The notes under the pieces were generated by a model that searched no databases, had not been told where the DNA came from, and was given only the letters and a program-made list of their open reading frames with translations. From Sphingomonas sp. PP-CC-1A-547 (lineage in GTDB: Bacteria > Pseudomonadota > Alphaproteobacteria > Sphingomonadales > Sphingomonadaceae), in contig NZ_RAPZ01000011.1 of NCBI RefSeq assembly GCF_003610375.1, positions 992,001 through 1,056,000 on the forward strand: a stretch of 64,000 nt of DNA, in the 5' to 3' direction. This document shows positions 55,360 to 64,000 of the stretch, one piece after another; within the stretch, counting starts at the first letter, position 1; every line of letters begins with the position of its first letter. The position numbers and the translations under genes are program-made.

Positions 55360-56382
55360 CTACGCCCCGCTGCTCGCGCGGATCACCAGTCGGGTCGGCA
55401 AGGGCGGGTCGTCGGAAACCTCGCCGCGCAGTTTCGCCAGCAACGTCCGTACCAGCGCCTCCCCTGCCCGGCGCGCGTCCTGCGTCACGGTCGTCAGCGG
55501 CGGGTTGGTGAGTTGCGCCGAGGCGATATCGTCGAAGCCGACGATCGCGACGTCGCCCGGGATCGATCGCCCCGCAGCCGCCAGCGCGCGCATCGCACCG
55601 ATCGCGATGCTGTCGCTCGCTGCGAAAATAGCGTCATAGTCGGCGCCGCGGCGCGCGAGTTCGGCGATCGCGTCCTGTCCGGCGTCTTCGGTGGTGATTG
55701 CATCGACCTGGAATGCGGCGTCCGCCGTCAGCCCCGCAGCCGCCAACGCGTCGAGATATCCCCGATACCGGTCCTCCAGTTCGGGATACCGTCCATCCGC
55801 CGCGCCCAGAAACGCGATCCGCCGTCGGCCGCGCGCGATCAGGTGCGCGGTCGCCGCCTCGCCGCCGCCGCGATTGTCCGAGCCGACCGTGATCCCGGCA
55901 GGCCCCGTGCCGACCGCGCCCCAGCGCACCACCTTGGTCCCCTGTTCGGTGAGGTGATCAAGGCGCGCGCGGTACGCTTCATAATCGCCATAGCCGAGCA
56001 AGATGATACCGTCGGCCTTGCGGCTGTCCTGGTAATCGACGTGCCAGTCGCCCGACAATTGCTGGAACGAGATCAGCAGGTCGTAGCCGGCGCGCGCGCA
56101 GGCATGCGTGATCGCGCCCAGCATCGACAGGAAGAACGGGTTGATCGTCGACTCGTCTTCCGCTGGCTCCTCGAAGAACAGCAGCGCCAGCGTGTTCGCG
56201 GACTGGCTCCGCAGCGACGAGGCGTGCTTGTCGACCGCGTAGTGCAAGCTGCGCGCGATCGCCTCGATCCGCTGGCGGGTCTGCGCGTTGACCGACTTCG
56301 ATCCGCGCAACGCCCGCGACACCGTCGGCTGCGATACGCCGGCCAATTGCGCGATATCGAACGATGTCGGGCGGCGACCCAT
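55360..56382 (-). CDS. LacI-family transcriptional regulator (maltose/glucan locus)
   Basis: A 340-residue repressor. The N-terminal HTH is 'SFDIAQLAGVSQPTVSRALRGSKSVNAQTRQRI' (about residues 6-38), with a hinge helix near 50-60; the rest is the periplasmic-binding-protein-like sensor domain ('ADGIILLGYGDYEAYRARLDHL', 'RRRIAFLGAADGRYPELEDRYRGYLDAL', 'AIFAASDSIAIGAMRALAAAGRSIPGDVAIVGFDDI'). ATG 56382 is the natural start; the longer frame reaches into the divergent promoter. It probably represses the TonB receptor, transporter and amylase genes until a maltooligosaccharide binds (inference from position). Confidence 0.93.
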   Translation of the reverse strand: MGRRPTSFDIAQLAGVSQPTVSRALRGSKSVNAQTRQRIEAIARSLHYAVDKHASSLRSQSANTLALLFFEEPAEDESTINPFFLSMLGAITHACARAGYDLLISFQQLSGDWHVDYQDSRKADGIILLGYGDYEAYRARLDHLTEQGTKVVRWGAVGTGPAGITVGSDNRGGGEAATAHLIARGRRRIAFLGAADGRYPELEDRYRGYLDALAAAGLTADAAFQVDAITTEDAGQDAIAELARRGADYDAIFAASDSIAIGAMRALAAAGRSIPGDVAIVGFDDIASAQLTNPPLTTVTQDARRAGEALVRTLLAKLRGEVSDDPPLPTRLVIRASSGA

Positions 56383-56452
56383 CGTCAGCGCCCTTGCCGG
56401 CGCCACTGGGGGCGGGCGTGGTCCTGAAGAGACACGGTTTGCATGAAACAGT

Positions 56453-56464
56453 GAATACGTATGC
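56453..56464. promoter_or_regulatory. candidate LacI operator, divergent LacI / TonB-receptor promoter
   Basis: GAATACGTATGC, near-palindromic around the central CG (10 of 12 bases self-match), about 70 bp from the LacI start and 130 bp from the receptor start. It agrees at 10 of 12 positions with the site at 54477, so the two likely bind the same regulator. Confidence 0.6.
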
Positions 56465-56594
56465 CCGTCCCTTTTGCAACGCCTCCACCCGAAATATAGC
56501 CGTGTTGCGACACCCGACGCGTCAGCACGACGTCGGGGATACCAAAACAAGCAATTGAGGATGCGCGGGATTATTCTCGCCTGAAGGGGATTTC

Positions 56595-59546
56595 ATGAGC
56601 CAGTCTATTCCGTGCCGCCTGCGCGTCGCGTCCGGCATTTCCGCGCATGGCCGCCTCGCGCTGCACGTCAGCGCGACCGCGCTCGCCGCTGCTCTGATGC
56701 TGCCGGGACAGGCTGCGTTCGCGCAGGCAGTACCCGGCACCGCGAATGCCAATCCGACCGCACCCGCGCAGATCGACGCGGTGCCGACCGTCGCCGCACC
56801 AACCCCGCAGCCCGCCGATGCCGTGCCGCCCACAACCCAGGAAGATGCCGCTGGCGGTGACGAGATCGTCGTCACCGGTATCCGCGCCGGCCTGGAATCC
56901 TCCGCCAAGATCAAGCGCCAGTCGGTCCTGATCGTCGACTCGATCTCGGCCGAAGACGTCGGCAAGCTGCCCGACGTGTCGATCGCGGACTCGCTCGCCC
57001 GCCTGCCTGGCGTGACCGCGCAGCGTCTCGAAGGCCGCGACCAGCGCCTGTCGATCCGCGGCCTCGGCCCCGATTTTTCGACCACGCTGCTCAACGGCCG
57101 CGAACAGGTGACGACCGGCGACAACCGCGGCGTCGAGTTCGACCAGTATCCGTCGGAATTCTTCAAGACCGTCAACGTCTACAAGTCGGCCGACGCATCG
57201 CTGATCGCCGCCGGCGTCGCCGGTACGGTCGACCTGCGCATGCTGCGTCCGCTCGATCAGGCGCACCGCATCATCGCGGTCAGCGCGCGCGCGCAGATGA
57301 ACGGCATCGACAAGCTGAACCCGGATGGCGATCGCTACGGCTATCGCGCGTCGGCGACCTATGTCGACAAGTTCGCCAACGACACGCTCGGCATCGCGAT
57401 CGGCGTGTCGGCGACGCAGACCCCGTCGCAGGACGAGCGCTACAACGCATGGGGCTATAGCGGCGCCGGCACCGCGGCCAGCCCGTTCCTGCTCAACGGC
57501 GCCAAGCCCTATGTCCAGTCGAACGAGCTGAAGCGGTACGGCGGCGTCGCGACGATCGAGTGGCAGCCGTCCGACAGCTTCCATTCGACGTTCGATGCGC
57601 TGTATTCGCACTTCGAGGAAACGCAGATCCTGCGCGGCATCGAATTCCCGCTCGCAGGCCAGCTTGCGAGTGCCGGTACGGCCGGCGGCACGACCGTTTC
57701 CGGCGTGACCGTCGCCGACGGCTTCGCGACCAGCGCGACATTCGGCAACGTCTTCGCGGTGCAGCGCAACGACTATAACCAGCGCAAGGCGGACAATTTC
57801 TCGCTCGGCTGGAACAACGACCTTAAGTTGACCGAGTCGGTTCACCTCAACGTCGACGCGAGCTGGAGCCGTGCGAAGCGCACCGACTTCCTGCTCGAGA
57901 CCAACACCGGCACCGGGTTCGCCAAGAGCGGCGTCGCCGACACCGTCACCGTCAAGCAGAACGGCAACGGCACCTACACCTTCTCGCCGACGCTCGATTA
58001 CACCAACACCAACATCTTCAAGCTGACCGATCCGCAAGGGTGGGGCAACAACGGCACGCAGCAGGTCGTCCAGTCGGGCTTCCTCAACCGGCCGAGCTTC
58101 AAGGACGATCTGAAGTCGCTCCGCGCGAGCCTGAACGGCGAGTTCTCGGACAGCGTCGTCAAGGGCTGGGAAGCCGGCGGTAACTACAGCCAGCGCAAGA
58201 AGACCAGCGCGTACACGTCGTACTTCCTGTGCCCGACCGGCGGCGGCACCAACTGCACCGTGGCGAGCGGTTCGCCGTTGAGCGGCAACGTGCCGAGCGA
58301 AGCATTGCTCGGCAAGAACGTGGCGCTCGATTACCTCGGCATCCCGCAGATGCTGACGCTCGATCCGCTGTATCTCTACAATAATTCGCTCAACGCGGCG
58401 TTTGATGGCCGTCCGTCCGCGCTGGTGCGTGACAATGTCGTGCTCGAGAAGGTCTGGACCGGCTATGCCAAGGTCACGATCGACGGCCTGGTCGGCGACA
58501 AGCCGCTCAAGGGATCGATCGGTGCGCAGGTCGTGCATTCGGACCAGAGCTCGACCGGCCAGATCGCCAGCGTCGTCGGCGGCGCGGTGACGATCGCACC
58601 CGTGAAGCAGTCGCTGAAATACACCAACTTCCTGCCCTCGGCGACGATGTCGGTCGAACTGATCCCGCTCGGCTTCGTCAAGGTCGGCGCCTCGCAGACG
58701 ATGGTGCGTCCGCGTCTCGACCAGGAGCGCGTCACGCAGGACGTTGCGATCAACCTGACCAACATCGGCCAGACGCCCGCCGGGCTGTTCCCGGTGTTCA
58801 CGTCGACCGGCGGCAACGTCAACCTGAAGCCGTACCAGTCGACCAACATCGATCTGTCGTTCGAGAAGTATTTCAATGGTGGCGGCTATGTCGCGCTGTC
58901 GGGCTATTTCAAGCACCTCACCGACTTCGTCGATCCCAACAATTCGCTGCCGTACGACTTCTCGGCGTTGCTGCCGGCGTTGACCGCGGCGCAGCAGGCG
59001 CAGGTGATCGCCGCGGGCCAGACGATCGGCAACGTGTCGTCGCCCGCCAACACCGGTCGCGGCGAAGTGCTGGGCGTCGAAGGTACGGTGTCGCTGCCGT
59101 TCAAGGCTATCACGTCCGCGCTAGACGGCTTCGGCATCTTCGCGAGCGGCAACTACACCCAGTCGACGATCAAGTACGGCAGCAACCCGACCGAGGCAAT
59201 CACCCTGCCCGGCCTGTCCAAGTGGACCGGCAGCGGCACGATCTACTTCGAGAAATGGGGCTTCCAGGCGCGCGCGAACTATCGCTACCGCTCCAGTTTC
59301 CTCGCCGAAGTCGCCGGCCTGTCCGCCAACCCGACCTATCGCACCGCGCGATCGGAGGGCATCCTGGATGCGCAGATCGGCTATGAGTTCCAGAGCGGTC
59401 CGCTCGCGAACTTCGCGATCCTGGCACAGGCGAAGAACCTGACCGATCGACCGTTCGTGACCTACCAGAACGACGATCCCCGCCAGGTGATCGACTACCA
59501 GCGCTATGGTCGCGATTACTATGTCGGCATCACCTATAAGTTCTGA
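56595..59546 (+). CDS. TonB-dependent receptor (maltooligosaccharide type)
   Basis: A 983-residue outer-membrane receptor. GAAGGGG precedes the ATG. The signal peptide runs to about residue 46 ('AALMLPGQAAFAQA'), followed by a Pro/Ala-rich spacer and the TonB box/plug start 'DEIVVTGIRAGLESSAKIKRQS'. The plug has 'SISAEDVGKLPDVSIADSLARLPGVTAQRLEGRDQRLSIRGLGPDFSTTLLNGREQ', a pattern seen in sugar-uptake receptors of this order. The 22-strand barrel ends 'YYVGITYKF', with the usual C-terminal Phe. The neighbouring LacI and alpha-amylase genes argue for starch or maltodextrin import. It is followed by a GC-rich hairpin. Confidence 0.95.
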   Translation: MSQSIPCRLRVASGISAHGRLALHVSATALAAALMLPGQAAFAQAVPGTANANPTAPAQIDAVPTVAAPTPQPADAVPPTTQEDAAGGDEIVVTGIRAGLESSAKIKRQSVLIVDSISAEDVGKLPDVSIADSLARLPGVTAQRLEGRDQRLSIRGLGPDFSTTLLNGREQVTTGDNRGVEFDQYPSEFFKTVNVYKSADASLIAAGVAGTVDLRMLRPLDQAHRIIAVSARAQMNGIDKLNPDGDRYGYRASATYVDKFANDTLGIAIGVSATQTPSQDERYNAWGYSGAGTAASPFLLNGAKPYVQSNELKRYGGVATIEWQPSDSFHSTFDALYSHFEETQILRGIEFPLAGQLASAGTAGGTTVSGVTVADGFATSATFGNVFAVQRNDYNQRKADNFSLGWNNDLKLTESVHLNVDASWSRAKRTDFLLETNTGTGFAKSGVADTVTVKQNGNGTYTFSPTLDYTNTNIFKLTDPQGWGNNGTQQVVQSGFLNRPSFKDDLKSLRASLNGEFSDSVVKGWEAGGNYSQRKKTSAYTSYFLCPTGGGTNCTVASGSPLSGNVPSEALLGKNVALDYLGIPQMLTLDPLYLYNNSLNAAFDGRPSALVRDNVVLEKVWTGYAKVTIDGLVGDKPLKGSIGAQVVHSDQSSTGQIASVVGGAVTIAPVKQSLKYTNFLPSATMSVELIPLGFVKVGASQTMVRPRLDQERVTQDVAINLTNIGQTPAGLFPVFTSTGGNVNLKPYQSTNIDLSFEKYFNGGGYVALSGYFKHLTDFVDPNNSLPYDFSALLPALTAAQQAQVIAAGQTIGNVSSPANTGRGEVLGVEGTVSLPFKAITSALDGFGIFASGNYTQSTIKYGSNPTEAITLPGLSKWTGSGTIYFEKWGFQARANYRYRSSFLAEVAGLSANPTYRTARSEGILDAQIGYEFQSGPLANFAILAQAKNLTDRPFVTYQNDDPRQVIDYQRYGRDYYVGITYKF

Positions 59547-59554
59547 AGTCGATG

Positions 59555-59578
59555 GCGGGGCGGTTGACGCCGCCCCGC
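59555..59578 (+). terminator. GC-rich hairpin after the TonB-receptor gene
   Basis: GCGGGGCGG and CCGCCCCGC form a perfect 9-bp stem around TTGACG, eight bases after the receptor stop and followed by ATTTG. A partial terminator is likely, giving more receptor than halogenase/amylase transcript. Confidence 0.6.
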
Positions 59579-59629
59579 ATTTGCCCCGCAATGGCGGCAC
59601 CTGACGGTTTCGAAGCGGGGACGCGGACG

Positions 59630-61144
59630 ATGGCCAATCACCCTTTGCGTATCGTGATCGCCGGTGGCGGCACCGCCGGCTGGATGGCGGCGGCGACGTT
59701 CGCGCGGTTCCTGGAGACGGGGTACGAGATCGACCTGATCGAGTCCGACGCGATCGGCACGGTCGGCGTCGGCGAGGCGACGATCCCGCAGATCCATCTG
59801 TTCAACGATGCGCTCGGGCTCGACGAGGATGCGTTCCTCCGCGCGACCGGGGGCACGTTCAAGCTCGGCATCGAGTTCGTCGACTGGTTCAAGCCGGGCC
59901 ATCGCTACATGCACGCGTTCGGCGATGTCGGTCGCGATGTCGGCTTGCTGCCGTTCCACCAATATTGGCTGCGCGCGCGGTCGCTCGGGCTGGCCGGCGA
60001 TCTCGGCGCCTATTCGCTCAACACGCATGCGGCGCTCGCCGAGCGGATGCAGCGCGGCCCTGCCCGTACCGCGCGGACGCTGCCGTCGATGCCGTACGCC
60101 TATCATTTCGACGCAGGGCTTTATGCGCGTTACCTGCGGCGCTATTCCGAGACGCGCGGCGTCAACCGGATCGAGGGCAAGATCGTCCGCGTCACCCGCG
60201 ACGGCGAGAGCGGCGACGTCTCCGGCCTCGTGCTGGAGAACGGCACCACCGTTGCCGCCGACCTGTATATCGACTGCACCGGGTTTCGCGGGTTGCTGAT
60301 CGAGGAGGCGCTCGCCACCGGGTACGAGGACTGGACGCACTGGCTGCCGTGCGACCGCGCGATCGCGGTGCCGTCGGCGCGCAGCGAAAAGTTCACGCCG
60401 TACACGCGCTCGACCGCGCATGCTGCCGGCTGGCAGTGGCGGATCCCGTTGCAGCACCGTATCGGCAACGGCGTCGTCTTCTCCAGCGCACACATGAGCG
60501 ACGACGAGGCGACCGCAACCTTGCTCGCCGGGCTGGACACACCTGCAATGGCCGATCCGCGAACGATTTCGTTCCGCACGGGTCGTCGCAGGCAGATGTG
60601 GAACTCCAACGTCGTCGCGCTCGGGCTTGCCGCCGGGTTCATGGAGCCGCTCGAATCCACCAGCATCCATCTGATCCAGTCGGCAATCTCGCGACTGCTC
60701 AAGCTGCTGCCCGGCCGCGTCATCGCCGACGCCGATCGCACCGAGTTCAACCGCCAGAGCGACTTCGAATACGAACGCATCCGCGACTTCATCATCCTCC
60801 ACTACAAGGCGACGGCGCGCGACGACACGCCGTTCTGGCGCCAGTGCCGCGACATGGCGGTGCCCGACACGCTCGCCGCGAAGATCGACCTGTGGCGCGG
60901 CAACGGACACATCGTCCGCGAGCATGAGGAGCTGTTTACCGAAGTCGGCTGGCTTCAGGTGCTGGCGGGACAAGGCATCATGCCGACGGGCCACCATCCA
61001 TTGGCGGACGCGATATCGACGAGCGACCTGGGGGAATTCATGGACACGATCGACAAGCTGAACGCGCGCGAAGCAGGCCAGATGCAGGATCACGCGGCGT
61101 TCGTCGCGCAGCATTGTGCGTCACCGGCAGGGCTCGGCGCATGA
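59630..61144 (+). CDS. tryptophan-halogenase-family FAD-dependent protein
   Basis: A 504-residue flavoprotein of the flavin-dependent halogenase family. It has the FAD motif 'IVIAGGGTAGWMAAATFARFL' (GxGxxG), 'GVGEATIPQIHLFNDALGLDEDAFLRATGGTFKLGIEF' with the Lys equivalent to the catalytic halogenase lysine, and the WxWxIP motif ('WQWRIPLQHR'). The C-terminus matches the TonB-locus subgroup. These locus-linked members are probably not true tryptophan halogenases; substrates are unknown. ATG at 59630 is preferred to the frame start at 59552, which lies in the hairpin. Its stop overlaps the amylase gene (ATGA). Confidence 0.9.
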   Translation: MANHPLRIVIAGGGTAGWMAAATFARFLETGYEIDLIESDAIGTVGVGEATIPQIHLFNDALGLDEDAFLRATGGTFKLGIEFVDWFKPGHRYMHAFGDVGRDVGLLPFHQYWLRARSLGLAGDLGAYSLNTHAALAERMQRGPARTARTLPSMPYAYHFDAGLYARYLRRYSETRGVNRIEGKIVRVTRDGESGDVSGLVLENGTTVAADLYIDCTGFRGLLIEEALATGYEDWTHWLPCDRAIAVPSARSEKFTPYTRSTAHAAGWQWRIPLQHRIGNGVVFSSAHMSDDEATATLLAGLDTPAMADPRTISFRTGRRRQMWNSNVVALGLAAGFMEPLESTSIHLIQSAISRLLKLLPGRVIADADRTEFNRQSDFEYERIRDFIILHYKATARDDTPFWRQCRDMAVPDTLAAKIDLWRGNGHIVREHEELFTEVGWLQVLAGQGIMPTGHHPLADAISTSDLGEFMDTIDKLNAREAGQMQDHAAFVAQHCASPAGLGA

Positions 61145-62943
61145 GCATTTCCGCCGCCATCCTGCTCGCGCTGTCCAGCGCGGCAGCCGTACCACCCGCC
61201 GACTACCGCGCGCGTGCGCCGCAGGACGAGGTCATCTATTTCGTCCTGCCCGACCGGTTCGAGAATGCCGACCCGAGCAACGATCGCGGCGGGATCGCCG
61301 GCGATCGCCTCAAGACCGGCTATGATCCGACCGCGAAGGGCTTCTATCATGGCGGCGACCTGAAGGGCCTGACCAAGCGGCTCGACTATATCCAGCATCT
61401 CGGCGCGACCGCGATCTGGCTGGGGCCGATCTTCAAGAACAAGGCGGTGCAAGGCGCGCCGGGCCACGAATCCGCTGGCTATCACGGCTATTGGATCACC
61501 GACTTCACGCAGGTCGACCCGCATCTCGGCACCAATGCCGACATGACGGCGTTTGTCGATGCCGCCCACAAGCGCGGGATGAAGGTGTACATGGACATCA
61601 TCATCAACCACACCGCCGACGTGATCCAGTACCGCGAATGCTTGGTCGGCATGCCCTGCCCGTACCGCGACCGCGCGACCTATCCGTACCAGCGCAGGGG
61701 GGGCGTCGGTGGCAAGGCGATCAATCCCGGGTTCGTCGGTGACGGCGTCCAGACCGCGGCGAACTTCGCCAGGCTGACCGACACGACCTACGCCTACACG
61801 CCGTACGTGCCCGCCGCCGAGCGGACCGTGAAGGTGCCGGCGTGGCTCAACGACCCGATCTATTACCATAATCGCGGCGACACGACTTTCATGAACGAGA
61901 GCTCGACGATGGGCGATTTCTCGGGCCTCGACGACATCATGACGGAGAACCCGCGCGTCGTGTCGGGCATGATCGACATCTTCGGATCGTGGATCAACCG
62001 GTTCAAGGTCGACGGCTTCCGCATCGATACCGCGCGCCATGTGAACCCCGAATTCTGGGCGCAGTTCGTGCCCGCGATGCTCACGCGGGCGCAGGCGAAC
62101 GGCATCCCGAACTTCCACATCTTCGGCGAGGTCTCCGATCACGAGGTCCGCCCCGCGGTGCTCGCGCAGCACACGATCGTCGACAAGCTGCCCGCGGTGC
62201 TCGATTTCGCGTTCCGCCAGGCGGTGGTCGAGACGGTCGCGGGCACGCGCGGCACCGATGCGTTCGAGGCCTTGTTCGACGGCGACGTGCTGTATGCGAA
62301 GGGCGTCGATACCGCGGCGATCCTGCCGACCTTTACCGGCAACCACGACGATGGACGCTTCGCGACGTTCGTACGGAAGGCGTTCCCGCAGGCGTCCGAC
62401 GACGAGGTCCTCAAGCGCGTCCTGCTGTCGAACGCGATGCTGCTGACCTTGCGCGGCGTGCCGACGATCTATTCGGGTGACGAACAGGGCTTCGTCGGCG
62501 ACGGCAACGACCAGGACGCGCGCGAGGACATGTTCGCGTCGAAGGTCGCGATCTACAACGATAACCGGCTGCTCGGCACGACCAAGACGACCGCGACCGA
62601 GAGCTTTGGCGAGACCAATCCGTTGTTCCGCCAGATCGCGGAGCTTTCGAAGGTTCGCGTTGGGCATCCGGCTCTCACGCGGGGCCGGACGGTCATCCGC
62701 AGCCGTAGCGAAACGCCGGGACTGCTCGCCGTTTCGCGCTTCGATCCGACGACGGGTGTGGAAACCCTGCTCGCGTTCAACACCTCGGCCAAGCCGATCA
62801 CGCGGGCGGTGCAGGTCAAGACCGGCTCCACCCGCTTCACTACGCTCGCCGGCACATGCGCGCCCCGCGCTGCCGCCCCCGGCAGTGTCACCATAACCCT
62901 GCCTGCGTTCGGCTACGCCGTCTGCGCCGCGGAGACTCGTTGA
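61141..62943 (+). CDS. secreted GH13 alpha-amylase
   Basis: A 600-residue glycoside hydrolase. The ATG at 61141 shares four bases with the halogenase stop and starts a signal peptide (MSISAAILLALSSAAAV). The GH13 regions are all visible: 'YMDIIINHTAD' (region I), 'GFRIDTARHV' with the nucleophile Asp (II), 'HIFGEVSDHE' with the acid/base Glu (III) and 'FTGNHDDGRF' with the transition-state Asp (IV). A C-terminal beta domain ends 'ITLPAFGYAVCAAETR'. It would cleave alpha-1,4-glucans in the periplasm after receptor uptake. TGATG couples it to the next GH13 gene. Confidence 0.93.
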   Translation: MSISAAILLALSSAAAVPPADYRARAPQDEVIYFVLPDRFENADPSNDRGGIAGDRLKTGYDPTAKGFYHGGDLKGLTKRLDYIQHLGATAIWLGPIFKNKAVQGAPGHESAGYHGYWITDFTQVDPHLGTNADMTAFVDAAHKRGMKVYMDIIINHTADVIQYRECLVGMPCPYRDRATYPYQRRGGVGGKAINPGFVGDGVQTAANFARLTDTTYAYTPYVPAAERTVKVPAWLNDPIYYHNRGDTTFMNESSTMGDFSGLDDIMTENPRVVSGMIDIFGSWINRFKVDGFRIDTARHVNPEFWAQFVPAMLTRAQANGIPNFHIFGEVSDHEVRPAVLAQHTIVDKLPAVLDFAFRQAVVETVAGTRGTDAFEALFDGDVLYAKGVDTAAILPTFTGNHDDGRFATFVRKAFPQASDDEVLKRVLLSNAMLLTLRGVPTIYSGDEQGFVGDGNDQDAREDMFASKVAIYNDNRLLGTTKTTATESFGETNPLFRQIAELSKVRVGHPALTRGRTVIRSRSETPGLLAVSRFDPTTGVETLLAFNTSAKPITRAVQVKTGSTRFTTLAGTCAPRAAAPGSVTITLPAFGYAVCAAETR

Positions 62944-64000
62944 TGCCTGCACGATTGCCTGAAACCGCCGCCGACCTTCCCTGGTGGAAGGGTGCGACGA
63001 TCTACCAGATCTATCCGCGCAGTTTCGCGGACTCGAACGACGACGGGATCGGCGACCTGCCGGGTATCACCGCGCACCTCGACTATGTCGCGGCGCTGGG
63101 CGTCGACGCAGTGTGGCTGTCGCCGTTCTTCACCTCGCCGATGAAGGATTTCGGCTACGACGTGTCGGATTACCGAGACGTCGATCCGATTTTCGGCACG
63201 CTCGCCGATTTCGACGCGCTGATCGCCCGCGCGCATGCGTTGGGACTCAAGATCATCATCGATCAGGTCTATTCGCACACTTCGGAGGAGCATGACTGGT
63301 TCCGCCGGAGCCGCGCCGCGCGCAGCGGCGACAAGGCGGACTGGTATGTCTGGGCGGATGCCAAGCCCGACGGCACGCCGCCGTCGAACTGGCAGTCGGT
63401 GTTCGGCGGCCCCGCCTGGACCTGGGATGCCAGGCGCGGGCAATATTACATGCATAATTTCCTGAAGGATCAGCCGCAGCTCAACGGCCATAACCCCGCG
63501 GTGCAGGACGAGCTGATCGCAACCGCGCGGTTCTGGCTCGATCGCGGCGTCGACGGCTTCCGCCTCGATGCGATCAACTTCGCGATGCACGATCCGGCGC
63601 TGACCGACAATCCGCCCGCGCCCGCGACCAATCGCGCACGCACGCGGTCGTTCGATTTCCAGCAGAAGCTGTACAACCAGAGCCATCCGGACATCGTCGG
63701 CTTCATCGAGCGGATCCGCGCACTGCTCGACGAATACGGCGCCGGGTTCACGGTCGCCGAAGTCGGCGGCGACGACAGCGACCGCGAGATGAAGCTGTTT
63801 ACCGGCGGCAATGGCCGGCTCAACAGCGCGTACGGATTCGACTTCCTGTACGCGGACCGGCTGACGCCCGAGCTGATCGTCGATGCGGTCGGCAACTGGC
63901 CCGACACGCCGGGTCTCGGCTGGCCGAGCTGGGCGTTCGAGAACCACGACGCGCCGCGCGCGGTGTCGCGCTGGACCACGCCCGACCAGCGCGAGGCGTT
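62943..64000 (+). CDS. GH13 alpha-glucosidase / oligo-1,6-glucosidase (runs off the window)
   Basis: The first 352 codons of a cytoplasmic or periplasmic GH13 enzyme; the 3' end lies beyond the window. 'WWKGATIYQIYPRSFADSNDDGIGDLPGI' is the classic start, with 'KIIIDQVYSHTSEEHDWF' (region I), 'GVDGFRLDAINF' with the nucleophile Asp (II), 'FTVAEVGG' with the acid/base Glu (III) and 'FENHDAPRAV' (IV, Asp). It follows the amylase by TGATG. The QIYPRSF and long insertion match alpha-glucosidase/oligo-1,6-glucosidase; maltase activity on the maltooligosaccharides released upstream is the natural role. Confidence 0.92.
   Translation, partial: MPARLPETAADLPWWKGATIYQIYPRSFADSNDDGIGDLPGITAHLDYVAALGVDAVWLSPFFTSPMKDFGYDVSDYRDVDPIFGTLADFDALIARAHALGLKIIIDQVYSHTSEEHDWFRRSRAARSGDKADWYVWADAKPDGTPPSNWQSVFGGPAWTWDARRGQYYMHNFLKDQPQLNGHNPAVQDELIATARFWLDRGVDGFRLDAINFAMHDPALTDNPPAPATNRARTRSFDFQQKLYNQSHPDIVGFIERIRALLDEYGAGFTVAEVGGDDSDREMKLFTGGNGRLNSAYGFDFLYADRLTPELIVDAVGNWPDTPGLGWPSWAFENHDAPRAVSRWTTPDQREA

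Noticed and set aside
56571..58916. 781-residue frame antisense to the TonB-receptor gene
   Set aside because: Arg/Asp/Val-rich shadow of a GC-rich coding strand, with no signal peptide or motif; the opposite strand encodes a full receptor.
59534..61114. 526-residue frame antisense to the halogenase-like gene
   Set aside because: Arg/Asp/Gln-rich and without known motif; the sense strand is clearly coding.
61090..62952. 620-residue minus-strand frame across the alpha-amylase
   Set aside because: Shadow of GH13; composition is that of complementary codons and no RBS or motif is seen.

Overview
The window looks like chromosomal DNA of a yellow/orange-pigmented sphingomonad (Sphingomonas or a close relative, Alphaproteobacteria). 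The reasons are uniformly high GC with strong GC3 coding bias, a crtZ-crtW-crtX carotenoid group, a TonB-receptor / flavin-halogenase / DUF6445 / LacI / alpha-amylase glucan-use locus typical of sphingomonads, and many ATGA, GTGA or TGATG translationally coupled gene joints. This identification is inference from gene content; no rRNA gene is present.

Layout. 1-3.05 kb: two tandem exported DUF4139 proteins (minus strand). 3.2-3.7 kb: a decayed GNAT acetyltransferase. 3.78-16.9 kb: a tightly packed plus-strand operon of 13 genes. It holds inositol-3-phosphate synthase, an HD-like protein, a methyltransferase, a Gfo/Idh oxidoreductase, a zinc-ribbon metallo-beta-lactamase-fold protein, a YcaO-like protein, a TIM-barrel isomerase/epimerase, a GT4 glycosyltransferase, a PIG-L deacetylase, a GT2, a second GT4, a pyruvyl-transferase-like protein and a second GT2. 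This is the most unusual part of the window and reads as a biosynthetic cluster for a glycosylated inositol-derived metabolite or surface glycan that I do not recognise. A small HNH protein and an SDR follow (16.9-18.3 kb).

18.3-22.8 kb: carotenoid tailoring. crtZ, crtW and a sterol-desaturase-family hydroxylase form one minus-strand operon; a PAP2 membrane protein is divergent, and crtX converges on the PAP2 gene. 23-27.3 kb: a DUF885 protein and two secreted alpha/beta hydrolases, the first behind a xyl-box-like palindrome. 27.5-32.5 kb: a divergent SDR/AraC pair, three small unknown genes, a frameshifted aldo/keto reductase and another SDR. 32.6-40.9 kb: a serine hydrolase, a gamma-glutamyltransferase plus acetamidase pair, an MpaB/DUF2236 protein, an orphan barstar-like protein and a second DUF885 protein.

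40.7-50.4 kb: a MacB-type efflux locus (membrane-fusion adaptor, ATPase, a previously hidden 38-residue membrane peptide, an intact permease and a nonsense-mutated paralogous permease). It is divergent from an NtrC-like response regulator and its histidine kinase, with a perfect TGTCCG/CGGACA palindrome between them. 50.5-52.9 kb: a siderophore-interacting protein, an O-methyltransferase gene broken by an amber codon, and a divergent AraC regulator. 52.9-64 kb: a maltose/alpha-glucan locus (MFS sugar transporter, DUF6445 protein, LacI regulator, TonB receptor, flavin halogenase-like protein and two GH13 enzymes). It has two matching LacI-type operators and a 132-bp palindromic repeat.

Three genes carry single-base lesions (a frameshift, a TGA and a TAG) and a fourth (GNAT) is a remnant, so either recent gene decay or base-level assembly errors should be considered.
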